This document shows, one piece after another, positions 1 through 10,703 of a stretch of DNA of 64,000 nucleotides. Source of the DNA: Symbiodinium natans (lineage: Eukaryota; Sar; Dinophyceae; Suessiales; Symbiodiniaceae). Below the pieces are notes generated by a model. The model worked only from the letters and a program-made list of their open reading frames with translations. It searched no databases and had not been told where the DNA came from. The stretch spans positions 1 to 64,000 of the forward strand of contig CAJNDS010002366.1 in NCBI GenBank assembly GCA_905221605.1, given 5' to 3'. The translations under genes and the position numbers were made by a program. The first letter of the stretch is position 1. Every line of letters begins with the position of its first letter.

Positions 1-202
1 CCACGCGAGGGGAAGTTGGGGAAGCTCCCAAGAGTTGGGATCCTTTATTCGGGGCGAAGAGGAAGGAGAAGCCGAAAATAAGGTTCACATCCCATAGGGA
101 GGCTCGAGTGCCGCTCGAGTTAGGGTTGAGGTCGAGATCTCTGGAGTATTTTTGGAACTGAGTCTTTGTGAAGCAGTTTACAATGATAATCTGTCCCAAG
201 AG

Positions 203-218
203 GTTCCGCCCAAATCTA
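203..218 (+). CDS. M1 exon 2 (VPPKS micro-exon)
   Basis: Encodes VPPKS plus one base, with AG|G before and GT after. It is only 16 bases, but the module 2 copy is exactly 9 bases longer, which keeps frame and supports a coding role. Tentative. Confidence 0.35.
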
Positions 219-279
219 GTCCAACAAAGCCCCAAACGTCCGCCAAAGCAAGCTACTCAAAGCAAGCACTGCATGCCAG

Positions 280-299
280 AACCCGGCGCCTTTGGCATC
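280..299 (+). CDS. M1 exon 3 (PGAFGI, tentative)
   Basis: A block conserved in all four modules, reading PGAFGI, with a GC donor. The acceptor is AG|A, against the AG|G rule seen at nearly all other exons. Conservation runs on downstream (a GT site after the SFR codons is an alternative end), so the limits are weak. Confidence 0.25.
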
Positions 300-716
300 G
301 CGCGCCTGCCACGGCTTCATCGCAGCTTCAGGGAGTTCAGCAGTGGACAGCGCTTCGTTGCATGTAGGAAGTTAGATCAGGGCTCGAGTCAGATTGCGCG
401 AAGCCCCAACACAAGCGATATCTGAATGCCCGATTCTGATGAAGAACTTGTGGCTGGGGTGTTGAGAGGCTCCTCTGTTAGGTACCAGCCCACTTGAAGT
501 CGTGACAGAAGTGAGACAGCCCGCTCTGGCGTTTTTCAGCAGGGCTCTTTAGTGGTGTGCCCTTTTGTCCTTTTGTCCTTGGGGTCTTGGCTGATGTTGC
601 TGTTCTGGAACCAACCAGCAAGAACTTGTTGTCATCCGAGCAGTAAATGTGGGAAGCCAACAGGGTAAAAGAAGCAACAGTTTGCGGTAGACAAGCGCTG
701 CGCACGTGTGCGCCAG

Positions 717-740
717 GCATTGGGAGCAGGCGATGCTGAG
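717..740 (+). CDS. M1 exon 4 (ALGAGDAE)
   Basis: Encodes ALGAGDAE in phase 0 on both sides. The donor is GT here but GC in modules 2-4. Modules 3 and 4 carry three extra codons at the start. Confidence 0.55.
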
Positions 741-848
741 GTTGGCCCGAGTTCCAAGTGTCCGGCTTGTTCGATGCTTTTAGCACTTGAGGCACATTTT
801 AGTGGTTCATGACAGGGCGTGTCTAGGCTCAAGCCAACCGTTGCTATG

Positions 849-880
849 TGGGGGGGGGGGGGTACGGGGGGACGGGGGGG
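849..880 (+). repeat. poly-G tract
   Basis: Runs of 13, 6 and 7 G; a possible G-quadruplex. Confidence 0.8.
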
Positions 881-1539
881 TTTGAGGAGTGTAGGAGACT
901 ATGCGCAAGAGGCAACTGCAATTTTTCGGGCTCGTTGATAGCCCCAAAAAAGTCTGGAACGTGACTATTGTTCAACCATGCTCTGTGTATGGTGGGGCGG
1001 GGGGGAGTTGTCGGCCGGTAATAGGTGCCGGTGGTCGTCCCAAATTGGTCTGACCAGTGCGCAGAGCTTGCTTGGCACTGAATCCCGCAGTTGCCCCAGC
1101 AGTTACCTTCCCAAGCACTTAAAGAAGCCTGCAGCTCACGTGCAACTTCACCGGCTAAAGCAGTGAAGCGGAAGCAGTGAAGCGGGCAATTGTGGAAACT
1201 ACTTTCGAGGCTGCCCCAACGTAACGAAGCAGCAAACTTTCTAGCCTAGTCACAGAACTGTAGCGGGGCTTCTATGTTGCTGGGAAGGGATCTTGAAGGT
1301 TTGTGAAGATTGCTTCATTGAAAGGCCCCCGCACCCCAACTAAGCTTCATGTAGGCCTTGTTTTGGGTGAAGGGTTCAGCCTAGGTGGAGGGGGGTTTTA
1401 TAGGATCCCAAAATGAAAGGATTGAAGGCTCACCGGCTGCACCGGCTTTACAGTAGGCATCCCTCAGGCTTAGACGGCAGAGGGCCACCGAGTCAAGGTG
1501 AAGGGTTTCGAGCCCCACCAATGGTTCAAGTTTTTTTTT

Positions 1540-1570
1540 GGGTTTAGGGTTTAGGGTTTAGGGTTTAGGG
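1540..1570 (+). repeat. TTTAGGG array
   Basis: Four units directly upstream of M1 exon 5. Confidence 0.85.
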
Positions 1571-1636
1571 AATTTTGGGGGTGCTTGCTTGAAGACATCT
1601 TTCAACTTTCAGCATCTGCCAACGGGCCGGGCGCAG

Positions 1637-1689
1637 GTGCCAGCACTGCAAGAGTCTGCGCTGGCAGACAGTGCCTGGCATCTGCCTGA
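1637..1689 (+). CDS. M1 exon 5 (acidic/Ala-rich segment)
   Basis: Encodes VPALQESALADSAWHLP and ends in phase 2 at a GT donor (gttgcg). The frame runs directly into exon 6, which starts with the one base needed. Conserved in all four modules. Confidence 0.6.
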
Positions 1690-2177
1690 GTTGCGGATCA
1701 CCCTAAACTCCATTGCTTTCGGGTTGAGGGTCGCCCCCTATAAGCCCTAGACCCTTTGGAGTTTGCAGCTCTTCGGGTCTTCTTGACCCTTGAAGCAACC
1801 CCCAGTGCCCGAGCACTTCACGGACTTTGGTTTCAAGCGCCTCCGAGGTTGGGGCTTCGGGGTCATAGCTCCTCGGAACCCACCAATTCCCACGCAAAAC
1901 AGGGCTTTGGGGGGTTCTTGGCATACATCTTGGGGCGCAGGGGCTTTGGCCTTGAAAAGGATCTCGAAGGCGCTTGCAGGCAGAGGAGGTGAGCGCAGGG
2001 ATTCGGCGTCGCGTGTGCAGCGATTCAGGTGGCTCAGCACCGCGTAGCAGCAGCTTCTTACTGCACTTCGTCCGCCAGGGTTGTTGGCAAAGTCGTTTGC
2101 GAGCTCGAGCTTAAGAACCCCGAGCCTTCCTCTTGACCCGGGACTCTGGACCATCCTAGATCCGAATTGACCCTGAG

Positions 2178-2220
2178 GTCAGAGTCCGCTCCTGAACGAA
2201 CACCGACGGAGCTGCCTGAG
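2178..2220 (+). CDS. M1 exon 6 (TPTELPE motif)
   Basis: Encodes SESAPERTPTELPE after one completing base. AG|G acceptor and GTGCAC donor; phase 2 in, phase 0 out. Very highly conserved among modules. Confidence 0.65.
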
Positions 2221-2315
2221 GTGCACGGGCGGTCCCAAACGGTCGAAGCACTCTGCACAAGGGCCCATTGCTTGCGAGTCGCTTGGTTCTCTTCCATCGA
2301 GTTGCCTCCTCGCAG

Positions 2316-2372
2316 GACATGCCTGTGCCAACCGACGTGCCTTCGCCAACCTCCCTGCGCTCGGAGGACGAG
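2316..2372 (+). CDS. M1 exon 7 (PVPTDVPSPT motif exon)
   Basis: Encodes DMPVPTDVPSPTSLRSEDE, the clearest copy of the PVPT-x-x-PSPT motif with an acidic tail. Phase 0 on both sides. The donor is GC here and GT in module 3. Nearly identical in all four modules. Confidence 0.7.
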
Positions 2373-2705
2373 GCGCTTTTTTTGAGTTGAGGCTTGCGCA
2401 GGCTACTTGAAGGGTTTAGGGCTTCGTGCCGAGGGGAGGGTAGAAGCGTCTTGGTATGCCAAGGTTCTTGCTCTGGCACATTGTAGGGCTCCTTTGTTGG
2501 AGGACTGCTTTCGATAGTCTTGCGCGCTCAAGTATTGCCAGCTCCTGAAGGGATGTAGATTCCTGGAATGGTTCAATTTTTGTCTGGATGCTTCGCAGAT
2601 TGCAGGGATGCTGGGGGCTTGGGGGGATGGTACTTCTTGCTTCATGGATCTCGAAGCTGCTTGGGGTCAGAGTCGATAGCAGGCTGTTCAACATTGTGGG
2701 GGGCC

Positions 2706-2840
2706 TAAACCTACTAAACCCGAAACCCTAAACCCGAAACCCGAAACCCGAAACCCTAAACCCTAAACCCTAAACCCTAAACCCTAAACATCCCTAAACC
2801 CTAAACACCCTAAACCCTATACTCTGAACCCTAAACCCCA
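2706..2840 (-). repeat. CCCTAAA array, degenerate
   Basis: Mixed ccctaaa and ccgaaac units in the exon 7-8 intron of module 1. Confidence 0.85.
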
Positions 2841-2991
2841 AAGTGAACTCCTTGCACTCTCGCGTGCCAGTAGTCGCTCTCCAAGCCCCGATCCCTACAT
2901 GCTATATACCCTTCGGGTTGTGACAGCGAGAGAGAGGCAGCACATCACCAAGCGAGATCCGACCTCCCCCCCCCCCCCCCCCGGCAAGCAG

Positions 2992-3008
2992 GCGGACACC
3001 ATCGTCGA
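2992..3008 (+). CDS. M1 exon 8 (ADTIVE micro-exon)
   Basis: Encodes ADTIV plus GA of a Glu codon, with AG|G in and a GC donor out. An alternative end four bases later (VEQ|GT) also keeps the block open but needs a different acceptor for exon 9. Confidence 0.45.
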
Positions 3009-3250
3009 GCAGGTTGGGACTTTGCAGAGGCCTCAGACGCTGAAACTCAGGTTCAGCTCCCAGGCTCCCAGGCTTCCGATTCCGGATACAAGGGCCTTTG
3101 GCCGCAGCTGATTGCACAAAACCCCGCGGCCCCATTATCTCGAAATGAGCCGAGGCCAAAAGGAATGGAAACGTCTAGTTGCCCAAGTCCTCTAGCTTGG
3201 GAACTGAGCCTGTAACCCCAACACCTCCCCCAAGTTGTCGGCATGCTGAG

Positions 3251-3284
3251 GCCTACGCAGACACTGGTGGCCCCCAAATTTGAG
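3251..3284 (+). CDS. M1 exon 9 (PTQTLVAP)
   Basis: Encodes PTQTLVAPKFE after one completing base; GC donor. Modules 2-4 read SSE in place of KFE at the end. Confidence 0.55.
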
Positions 3285-3589
3285 GCGCCCGGACGGGCTG
3301 GGAGGTGCAGGCTTGCAGGCTACCCAGCTACCCAGAAGGTGTTAGAGAAGATTCTGAGCTTACCAGTGGACTATTCAAGTTTGGTCCAGCAGAAGCTTGA
3401 AAAGAAGGACGTTCACCTGAGGAGGTGAGAATCCAGCGGTGGAGCACACCGAGCATGCTGCGGGGACTTGACGCTGCTTGCAACAAGTCGTCGTAGATGG
3501 CAGGGCCGGGCACACTTGGCCACGTTGCAAAGCCCTAGAATTCAAGAAACTTCAAGAAACCCACTGCAAACTGTTCATCATGTGCACAG

Positions 3590-3640
3590 GCGCGTGCTGG
3601 GGTCGCTGCGCATTCGGAGGATGAGACTGCAGAGACGAAT
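3590..3640 (+). CDS. M1 exon 10 (acidic SEDE segment)
   Basis: Encodes ARAGVAAHSEDETAETN, phase 0 to 0, with a GC donor in all four copies. Without splicing the frame meets TGA 24 bases further on in modules 2-4, so the GC donor matters here. Confidence 0.6.
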
Positions 3641-4184
3641 GCAATGGAGCCCAGCCTTCTTTCGGGTTGCAAGTTTCAGGGTTTAGGGTCAACGAAACGT
3701 GAGGTGACTCACTCATGATTTGGAGCTTCAGAGTCAATTTGTCTGCAGCGGTGTTGACCTGTTGACCTTGTTCCCTGAACCCCGCGCGCAATCTCGAAAT
3801 GAGAAGTCGATAGTTCCTGTAGCAACCACGTCTTCGAGACCTGAGATGGAACCAATTGCCAGGAAGCTACAAGTTAAAACTGTTGGCAGAGCAAGTTCTT
3901 TGAAATCACCATACATGGAGCGAGCAAGCAAGCAAGCAAGAAATCAGCCAAACGAGCAAACACGCAGAATAGAAAGAATTGCGGTGTGAAGTGTTTCTAC
4001 TTCTTTGTACTGTGGCACAAGATATCCCTACTTATCTTCCATATAGAAGGAGAAGCGAGATTAGTCCCACAAAAAAGCCGAGCCGCGTACATGCGTGGTC
4101 ACGGAGGTGACTTAGGCAAGGTTTTTGCAAGTACCATGCCGTGGGTTCAAGATGGTTGGTTGTGGGACGGGAGCTGGGCCCGAG

Positions 4185-4234
4185 GTTCCCGGCGTGCCAC
4201 AGGCATCGGCAGCGGCCGGATCCAGCGTCTTCAT
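4185..4234 (+). CDS. M1 exon 11 (VPGVPQ / poly-Ala segment)
   Basis: Encodes VPGVPQASAAAGSSVF and ends in phase 2 at a GC donor. The module 4 copy is exactly one codon shorter. Confidence 0.55.
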
Positions 4235-4677
4235 GCAGCTGCCTCAACATCGCCCAAAATCGCTGGGGGCTGTGGTTGGTTCGGGTTTTGGGATTCGCAG
4301 AACACATGGTGCTCAGGGGTGAGATCGTTTCTTGTTAGCGCGAAGAAGCGACAGCTTGCGAGTAAGGTTAGATGTAGGGCTGCTAAAGGGCGTAAAGAAA
4401 ACAACAACGCTTGGAAGGGTCCTCACGCTTTCAGGAGCGGCTCTGAGGATGCGGGGTTTGGTATGGGCGCTTTATGCAACCAGGATGCTAGGGTTGAGTC
4501 TATTTTTAAGCTTTGGGCGGCCAGTTCGTTCAAGGCATACCAATCGCCCCGCCTTGGAGATGGTAGCGACCCACGCCTGCAGCACCCTGAAGAGCCAAAA
4601 AGCCCAATAGCCCTCAAAACAACCTGAAGTCCTGAAGGTGGACACCTCAGCACCCGCAGCGACAGTCGCGATGCCAG

Positions 4678-4717
4678 GTCGGATTCTGGCATAGTGCCCT
4701 CACCCACCGACATGCCG
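4678..4717 (+). CDS. M1 exon 12 (SPTDMP)
   Basis: Encodes SDSGIVPSPTDMP after one completing base, then a GC donor. Module 3 lacks one base seven bases past this donor, which fits an intron there. Confidence 0.6.
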
Positions 4718-5647
4718 GCAGGAAGTCCCAGCAATGAGCGAGGGTTGTTTCGAGTGTGAGTTTGCCTGACCGCCGGGCCTGGTATAGAGTGTCCCAAAGT
4801 GAGTTGTCCTCTGACACGCCTTGGGCAAACATGTGAGCGTGAGAGAGTGAAGAAGTTACGACATCTTGCTAACCAGCCATGGATCGTGGGGGGTTGCGCC
4901 CACCGTCACCTGCCTCTGGGAGGCCCAGACTCTCTCAGACAGGTTCGACCTTGCAGTTTGCCCTCTTCGTTTTGCAGTGATCCAGCCAGCCACAAACTAC
5001 GGTAACTACGGCTGGAGAGATGCTGCAACGCTGTCCATCTGCCGGTGGGCTTTTCGAAGTGAAACAGGAGTTTCTCCAATTCCCATCTTCAATGTCTTCC
5101 TCCAGCTTCCCTTTGTCTTCACCTTTAGGAAAGGGGCTTTACCTCCCATCTCCTTTCTAAGAGGGGCAGGCATTCCATGCCGTCTGCAACTTTTGTCAAG
5201 AAGGCGAGAGCTGAAGCTAAAGGGTGTAGGGGCGGGGGATGCAAGGGAACACAACCCCTTGCACCCGAAACAAAAAGAGCATGGGATTGTCTTCTCACAA
5301 ACGGGAAGATTGAAGAATGGGCAGAAGAGGAAGGGGCAAAAGGAAAGGACATCCGAAGAGGCAAATGTTTCTCGATCCTCGCATCCTGGCAAGGGAGGTA
5401 AAAGAGATGAACAATCATGAGCAGCTCGAGCTGCTTCATTGTTTAGGGGTATGCTTCGTCATGGAAGTACTTTTCTCCCTGGACCCCTTCATCCTTCCTT
5501 TCCCGTTCTTCATATTTCTGCTTTTCTTGCTCTTATTGCTGTCGGAAACTTGTCCCCGCGTGGCCATGCCGCGATGCTTTCTTGATATCGGTGGTTTCTG
5601 AGTAACATGCATGAGCTGCGAGCCCTGTGCCCAGAAGCTTGACCGAG

Positions 5648-5685
5648 GTTCCGACAGAACTGCCCTCCCCCACGCTCAGCGCTCG
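5648..5685 (+). CDS. M1 exon 13 (VPTELPSPT motif exon)
   Basis: Encodes VPTELPSPTLSA and ends in phase 2 at a GC donor. The motif matches exons 7, 21, 24 and 28. Confidence 0.65.
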
Positions 5686-6185
5686 GCATAGTCGGCGGAA
5701 GTTGGGGCGTGAGTTTGAAGTCAGGGTGAGGGCCGACGTCCCACAGCCTGCACGCTTGGCATTTGGAGCCTTTGAGCCTAGGGCGTATAGGGCTTTCAAG
5801 TTGGGATTTATCAGCGTTTGGGATTGTTGCTGGCGGCAGGGCGTTCCCCGTTTTCTTGGAGCCCCTAGCCCCCAAAGCCCCGGCCCGGCGACGCTGCTGC
5901 ATAGCATACAGCGGACACAGTGCAGTCGGAGTAAGGCTTGCCGTGTTTCACTGTCATGCCTGACCTCGAAGTGTCAGGAACTAGGTTGAAACCGTCAAGA
6001 ACGTTTGCTTTCCGGTGTTATTGCGTGTTATTCTTCGGGGTCACTCCGGCTATACAGCTGTGTCACTTAGAGTTAGATGATGATGGAGTTCTTGGGTGGT
6101 TGTGGGTGAGAAGGTCAAAGAACCTCGGATTCGGGCTTTCTGTTCGGAGCTGCGCAAAGTTTCTCGCAGCGACCTTGCTGTGGAG

Positions 6186-6213
6186 GTCGGCAGGGCCAGC
6201 TGTGACTGGCGAG
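6186..6213 (+). CDS. M1 exon 14 (Ala-rich, TGE)
   Basis: Encodes SAGPAVTGE; phase 2 in, phase 0 out, GC donor. The module 2 copy is six bases longer and has a GT donor. Confidence 0.55.
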
Positions 6214-6568
6214 GCCAGCGGGCTTGAGAGCCTGCGGACTTTAATCGCAACCTCTAAAGTTCTAAAGCCAACCGAAGCCCACGCCCCAACATAAGCACGA
6301 AAGCCCTGCCTGAGCCACACCAGCAGACCTAGACGGCGCCACGAACAGCCCAATGCAGCTCATGAAAATGTGAAGAATCTGATGTACATACCCTCTCACA
6401 AGGCCGTCCTTCAAGCAGAAGTCGAACTCACCAACCGTAAGCTTGTTGATACGAAGCGAGGGGCCTTCCTTAAACTATTGTCTACTAAAACTCATAGGAT
6501 GTCTTCATTGACTATCACAGGGCATGGATGGGAGCCCCACCGCATGCAACAAACGGCAGCCCTGGGAG

Positions 6569-6624
6569 GAGCTCATCACGACTGCCCCGCCTCCTACGGC
6601 CCCGACGGCACTGGTGCAGGAAGC
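6569..6624 (+). CDS. M1 exon 15 (TAPPPTAPTA)
   Basis: Encodes ELITTAPPPTAPTALVQE and ends in phase 2 at a GC donor. Similarity among modules 1, 2 and 4 continues well past this point, so a longer exon is possible. Confidence 0.6.
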
Positions 6625-7042
6625 GCTGGGGACCGAGATCCAAGATGTGGAGGAACCGTCGGGGTTCAGTGCTCTCTCACGCGAGAGCCAGTGCAATCAC
6701 TCAATTGAGGGGGGAACCGGAGGGATCTCGATAGCTTTATTCGTGGGTTGAGCGGGATAGCCCTGGCTTTTGGTGGGTAGGCGTTGAGAGATGTTGAGAG
6801 TGTCTGCTGCCAAGAAAAGGGGAGCACTGTTCGTTGGCGTGTTGTCGTAGGGCGAGGTCATTGCTTGGGGACTTGGGAATGCTGGGGAACAGGGTTAACT
6901 GTGCAAATGCTGTGTACACTGTCAATCCTGGTCTCTTAATCTTCTCAGACTCCTCCAAACCTCGAGCCCGAAGTCCGGCAGAAAAACCCCCCCACCACCG
7001 AAACTGCGTGCAGGCCGAGACTCTGCAAGCTTTCCTGCCAAG

Positions 7043-7093
7043 GCCCCCAGATGCAGATTTCCCACCTCCCATGCCGGAGTCTGCGATACCGTC
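7043..7093 (+). CDS. M1 exon 16 (PPPMPESAIP)
   Basis: Encodes PPDADFPPPMPESAIP. AG|G in, GC donor in phase 2. An end seven bases later (IPSPE|GC, phase 0) is equally open if exon 17 starts two bases earlier. Confidence 0.55.
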
Positions 7094-7235
7094 GCCGGAA
7101 GCTTACTGTGCAGCTTCATGGCTAGGTATATGAATGCTTCATGTAGAAAGTTTTTTTGTGCAGGCAGACAGAGATGTTACAGCCCAACTAAGCTCCTTCC
7201 CTCCCCTGGCCCTCGGAGAATATTGCACTGCAGAG

Positions 7236-7269
7236 GTCGGTGGCGGGGTCGCCTTCTGCAGCGGCCTCA
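7236..7269 (+). CDS. M1 exon 17 (SVAGSPSAAAS)
   Basis: Encodes SVAGSPSAAAS after one base; GC donor, phase 0 out. Confidence 0.55.
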
Positions 7270-7451
7270 GCAGCATGCGACATGGGCAGCTTCAAAACAA
7301 TTCGGGCAGTTTTACATGCACTCTTTGTTATCTGGGTGCCGTGCGTGGCTTTTAAAGGCTTGTGGTTGGGCAATCGATGGAGCGTGACTGGGAGGGAGAC
7401 TTGTCGAACATCTGCATCCATGGAGACATCGGGATTTCGGGTTGAGCTCAG

Positions 7452-7478
7452 GAGATGCCGGTACCCTTGGACGACGAG
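7452..7478 (+). CDS. M1 exon 18 (EMPVP, shortened)
   Basis: Encodes EMPVPLDDE, three codons shorter than the EMPVPVQETDDE of modules 2-4. Phase 0 on both sides, GC donor. The 9-base deletion keeps frame. Confidence 0.65.
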
Positions 7479-7614
7479 GCGCAGATGGTCGGCTCAGAAT
7501 CCAGCTTCAGAGCGTCTTGAACCCCGAATGCCGAAGCTCCAAGAGCCCTTCTAGTCTCAGAGCCTGGATCCTACAACCCTAAACTCCGAACCCCAAGCCA
7601 TCAATCTCTGGCAG

Positions 7615-7695
7615 ATGGCCAACTGCCCGGCCTGCGGCAACGTGTACGCGGAGGACTCGATCTTCTGCCGGAAGTGCGGCCACAAGCGCGGCGAG
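7615..7695 (+). CDS. M1 exon 19: zinc ribbon
   Basis: Encodes 27 residues with a CPAC-x10-CRKC pattern followed by GHKRGE, the four-cysteine layout of small zinc-ribbon domains (double-zinc-ribbon type). It is 81 bases in phase 0 on both sides with a GT donor, so it can be gained or lost without frame change; modules 2 and 3 lack it. Here the acceptor is followed by ATG GCC, whereas module 4 has GCT GCC. A use of this ATG as a start codon cannot be excluded but is not needed. The ligand (zinc) is known for the fold; the partner is unknown. Confidence 0.7.
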
Positions 7696-8668
7696 GTGAG
7701 GGTGCAGACTTGTAGGGGAATCGGCGGCGACATTCCCTGAACTACAATGAGGAATAACATCGGACAGTGAAGAGTCCATTACTTACATGGCATGCTGAAC
7801 TGAAGAGGCCCAAACCATGAACAACGAAGGCAACATTTTTTTGACCTGCCCTCCTGGCAGGGTTGTAGTGTTGGCCCTGTGTCCCGGTCGTATGAGTGGT
7901 CACTGCATAGGCCTCAGTATGCCTGGTGAGGGAACCGCGAAGCCAACCCACCAACTCCCAACCACCCGCCCTGTCTTGAGGAAGCATGCCCAGCAACCTC
8001 TGAACCTCCCAGAACCTGAGCCCAAGCTTCAAAGCTTCAGCGCCGAACGCGGCCAACCGCAGGCAGCACAGGGAACGAAGCCGGGATCACAGCTGTACGT
8101 TGCTCTCGGGCTTGGAGTGGGGAGTAAGGTTTGGCACTTGCTTTCGTGATGTTGAACGAATTGAGGGCTGAAGCGGCCCAGTGCTTCATTTCTAGCATCT
8201 CCGAACCCCGAGATCTACAGCGATAGGTCCTGAGGGTTGGAGGTGGTTGGGATGGCTAGAAGTTGCTCTTTCTTGCCATTGGTCAGCAGGAAAGAATCAG
8301 CCAGGCTTGCCAGACCCCGCATCGAATGCAGATCCACTAGTACTGTAAAACTGAGAGCGTGACGTTTCTGATTTTAAAGCTTGCAGTTGTTCTGCTCTAA
8401 TCCCGAAATCCAAATTCCTGAGTATTCTGCGCCCAGTTCCAATCCGGGCTCAGGATGTTGGGTTTCGATATAGGGTTTGGGGTTTAGAGTTTAGGCTTTT
8501 GGGTTTGAGATCATTCTGGTTTCTGCGAGTTTTCAACACACGTTGGTCTCTTCAGACGTGCCTGTTAATCTCACGGACATAACTGCCTGAGCTCAGACGG
8601 TTACCTTCTTATGCTCTCCAAACACAAAACCCCAAGAGCAACACCCCAGCTCTCGAACTGTGGACCAG

Positions 8669-8695
8669 GCAGAGGAAGCGCATCACGAGGTCCTC
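8669..8695 (+). CDS. M1 exon 20 (AEEAHHEVL)
   Basis: Encodes AEEAHHEVL, phase 0 to 0, GC donor in all copies. Copies in modules 3 and 4 are 6 and 9 bases shorter at the start. Conservation continues to a GT site 21 bases on (…AHRLASK), an alternative end that would need another exon to restore phase. Confidence 0.55.
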
Positions 8696-9459
8696 GCCCA
8701 CCGCCTCGCCAGCAAGTATTCAATGTTCTCCCCAAGAAATGAGCTGCCGTGTGGCATAGTCATGGTCGGGATTTGGGTTGGCGATAGGGGTTTGTCTCGA
8801 GCTTTTCCGGGGGATTGGGGTTGGCGATCTTGCATAGGGGCCTTGAGGGTTAGAGGGCTTTCTCTTTAGTTACACGTGCCTCTCGGCGGCTCGCTTGCAT
8901 GGCAGCCACTCTGAGATGGTTAAGGAAGAACGCAGTGAAAGTAGCCACAGACTCAAATAGTGAATTTGACATTCTGAATTCAACTGAACAGGCCGGTTCT
9001 TGTCAAGATAGCAGCAGAATAAGATTGCATAGAGCAACAATCACGAGTTGTTGTCTGGAGGGTGGAAAGGGGAGGTTGAACCTGGATCTCAAGAGGTGGT
9101 GAGATCAAAGGGTTTGTCGCCGTCACTGTGGCTGCTGAGGTTTCCCCGAGGAAATCTGCATGTGCACAAGTGCACACATAGATGTTGCGTTCAGAGTTTG
9201 TGCCCAGTGGCCAGATGCTTTGCTACTCGAACGTAACGGGATTAGGGAGTAGGTGCTTGCCAAAGTTGTTGGAGTCCAGCTGATAAGAACCTGCAGCCCT
9301 GCGGCGGGGCTGTCGTCAGCAGTGTGACCGAAGGCCACAAACCCAAGATCTCTAAAAACCATTTCTGTCCGTGTAGGTTGTGGTTAACAACCAGTCGTTT
9401 GGGTGTCTGCTGCGAACCCCGAAGCCCTTAAAGACCTTCAAGCCTGGAAGCACCGCCAG

Positions 9460-9513
9460 GAAGTGGCCGTGCTGGTCCCAACAGAGAGGCCTTCCCCAAC
9501 CTCTCGCGACATC
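9460..9513 (+). CDS. M1 exon 21 (VPTERPSPT motif exon)
   Basis: Encodes EVAVLVPTERPSPTSRDI, phase 0 to 0, AG|G acceptor and GC donor. A clear motif copy, conserved in modules 1-3. Confidence 0.7.
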
Positions 9514-9667
9514 GCACATGCACCGGAGGCAGGGAAGGGCTGGAGGGGCGGCTCGGCACCACCACGTACGTACGGGTATACCCCTAAATCCCAAATCCCA
9601 AGTCGAAGCCCCGAGGCCTGGCAAGACCCAGCTTCCTTCAAGCCTGCCCCCCACCGGATCCTACCAG

Positions 9668-9709
9668 GTGCCCGTGCAAGGCCTGGGGCACGCAACGGCC
9701 TCAATCCTT
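9668..9709 (+). CDS. M1 exon 22 (VPVQGLGHA)
   Basis: Encodes VPVQGLGHATASIL, phase 0 to 0, GT donor in all three copies. Reading on would hit TAG in this copy. Confidence 0.6.
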
Positions 9710-9917
9710 GTCAGGTTGAAGGATCAGCTGGTGGCAGGCTTCTGCTAGTTCGGACGGTTTGGGGATTTCAGGGCTTCCAGGGCTTCCAGGGCTTTGGGCT
9801 ACTTCTCGTGGTCCTTGTGTTGGGAGCTTGGTGGTCTTGCTTTCGAAAGGAGGTGTCTTGAGATTTCCGAAAGCAGCTTGGGGCTTGGGGTTCAGGACGG
9901 GGGTCCAGCAGCTTCAG

Positions 9918-9962
9918 GAGTTTTCGTCGGCAGTGGGCATGTCCTCCTCGGTTCGGACCTCG
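9918..9962 (+). CDS. M1 exon 23 (Ser-rich)
   Basis: Encodes EFSSAVGMSSSVRTS, phase 0 to 0. The donor is GC in modules 1 and 2 and GT in module 3. Confidence 0.65.
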
Positions 9963-10339
9963 GCTGGGGACACCTTGACTTCACTGCGGGAGGTCGAGGA
10001 CTTTAGGGTCAACTTGGGGCGCGTCATGAACCTTCAAGACGAACGGAACACGGAGGGCGCTTGGGGCATGCGCGAAAGCAGTTACCGCGCACTTTCCTCT
10101 TCTTCCTCACCCCTCCTCGGGTATTACTGCTACTCAGCGAGGATCGGCATGAATCGTCGTAGTGGTGGCACCGCCTTCGCCCCCTCGACATGAGATGGAG
10201 CCCATCAGATCCTACAACTACTCGCAGCCAGGTGGCTAGCTTTGTCCTGATGTGGACACGCTTGTCTTACGAAGCCCAGATTTTCACGACATAAGTGTAG
10301 TTCGACGACTGCTTGTTGGAACGGCTGTTGCCACAACAG

Positions 10340-10625
10340 TCGCAGGCTGCAAGTAGTTCCATTGCATTCAGTAGAAAGGGCTGGGTCAAGCAGAAACAAG
10401 TCTGCAACACTAGAGCATGCGGTGCAGACCCCGGTTTCTCGTTTCTAGTCATGAAGGAAGGCCTGCCTAAACAAGGCAGCTGTAAGCTCCGTCAGGCTGG
10501 GACCTTTTTTTTCTAGTAAGCTGTCAGTAGTTCCATTCCATTGTCTTAACAGTAGCAAAGACTGAGGCTAGTTACTAGTTTACAAGGCTTGCAAGAAACA
10601 ATGCAGGTGTGAACTCCTTCAGCTT
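10340..10625 (+). repeat. degenerate direct duplication in the exon 23-24 intron
   Basis: Two diverged copies of a segment running from agtagttccatt to ctccttcagc. Module 2 keeps both copies (about 31,710-32,015), while module 3 has lost nearly all of it. Confidence 0.55.
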
Positions 10626-10637
10626 GAGAATAGAGAG

Positions 10638-10703
10638 GCCGCCACGCAGTCGCCCAGCGAGTTGCCGGTGCCCACAGAGCGACCGTCACCGACAGAGCCA
10701 CCG
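10638..10703 (+). CDS. M1 exon 24 (PVPTERPSPT motif exon)
   Basis: Encodes 22 residues with core SELPVPTERPSPTEPP. AG|G in and GC donor out, phase 0. Unspliced, the frame ends at TGA nine bases later in all three copies; I prefer the GC donor, but a terminal exon here is the main alternative. Confidence 0.6.

Noticed and set aside
1951-1989. Conserved block gccttgaaaaggatctcg, similar near 20,728 and 55,214
   Set aside because: First taken for an exon, but module copies differ by 2 and 6 bases with a stop in module 4 and it is missing in module 3; exon 5 joins exon 6 in phase without it.
3640-3670. Stop codon after exon 10 (ALSQ then TGA) as the end of separate genes
   Set aside because: Module 1 lacks that stop in frame and a GC donor is conserved in all four copies just before it.
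3754-3790. Conserved GVDLLTLFPEP block, also near 41,200 and 57,735
   Set aside because: Missing in module 2 and length differs in module 4; fits diverged intron sequence.
3986-4627. 213-codon + strand frame
   Set aside because: Chance frame across intron and exon 11; not kept open in the other modules.
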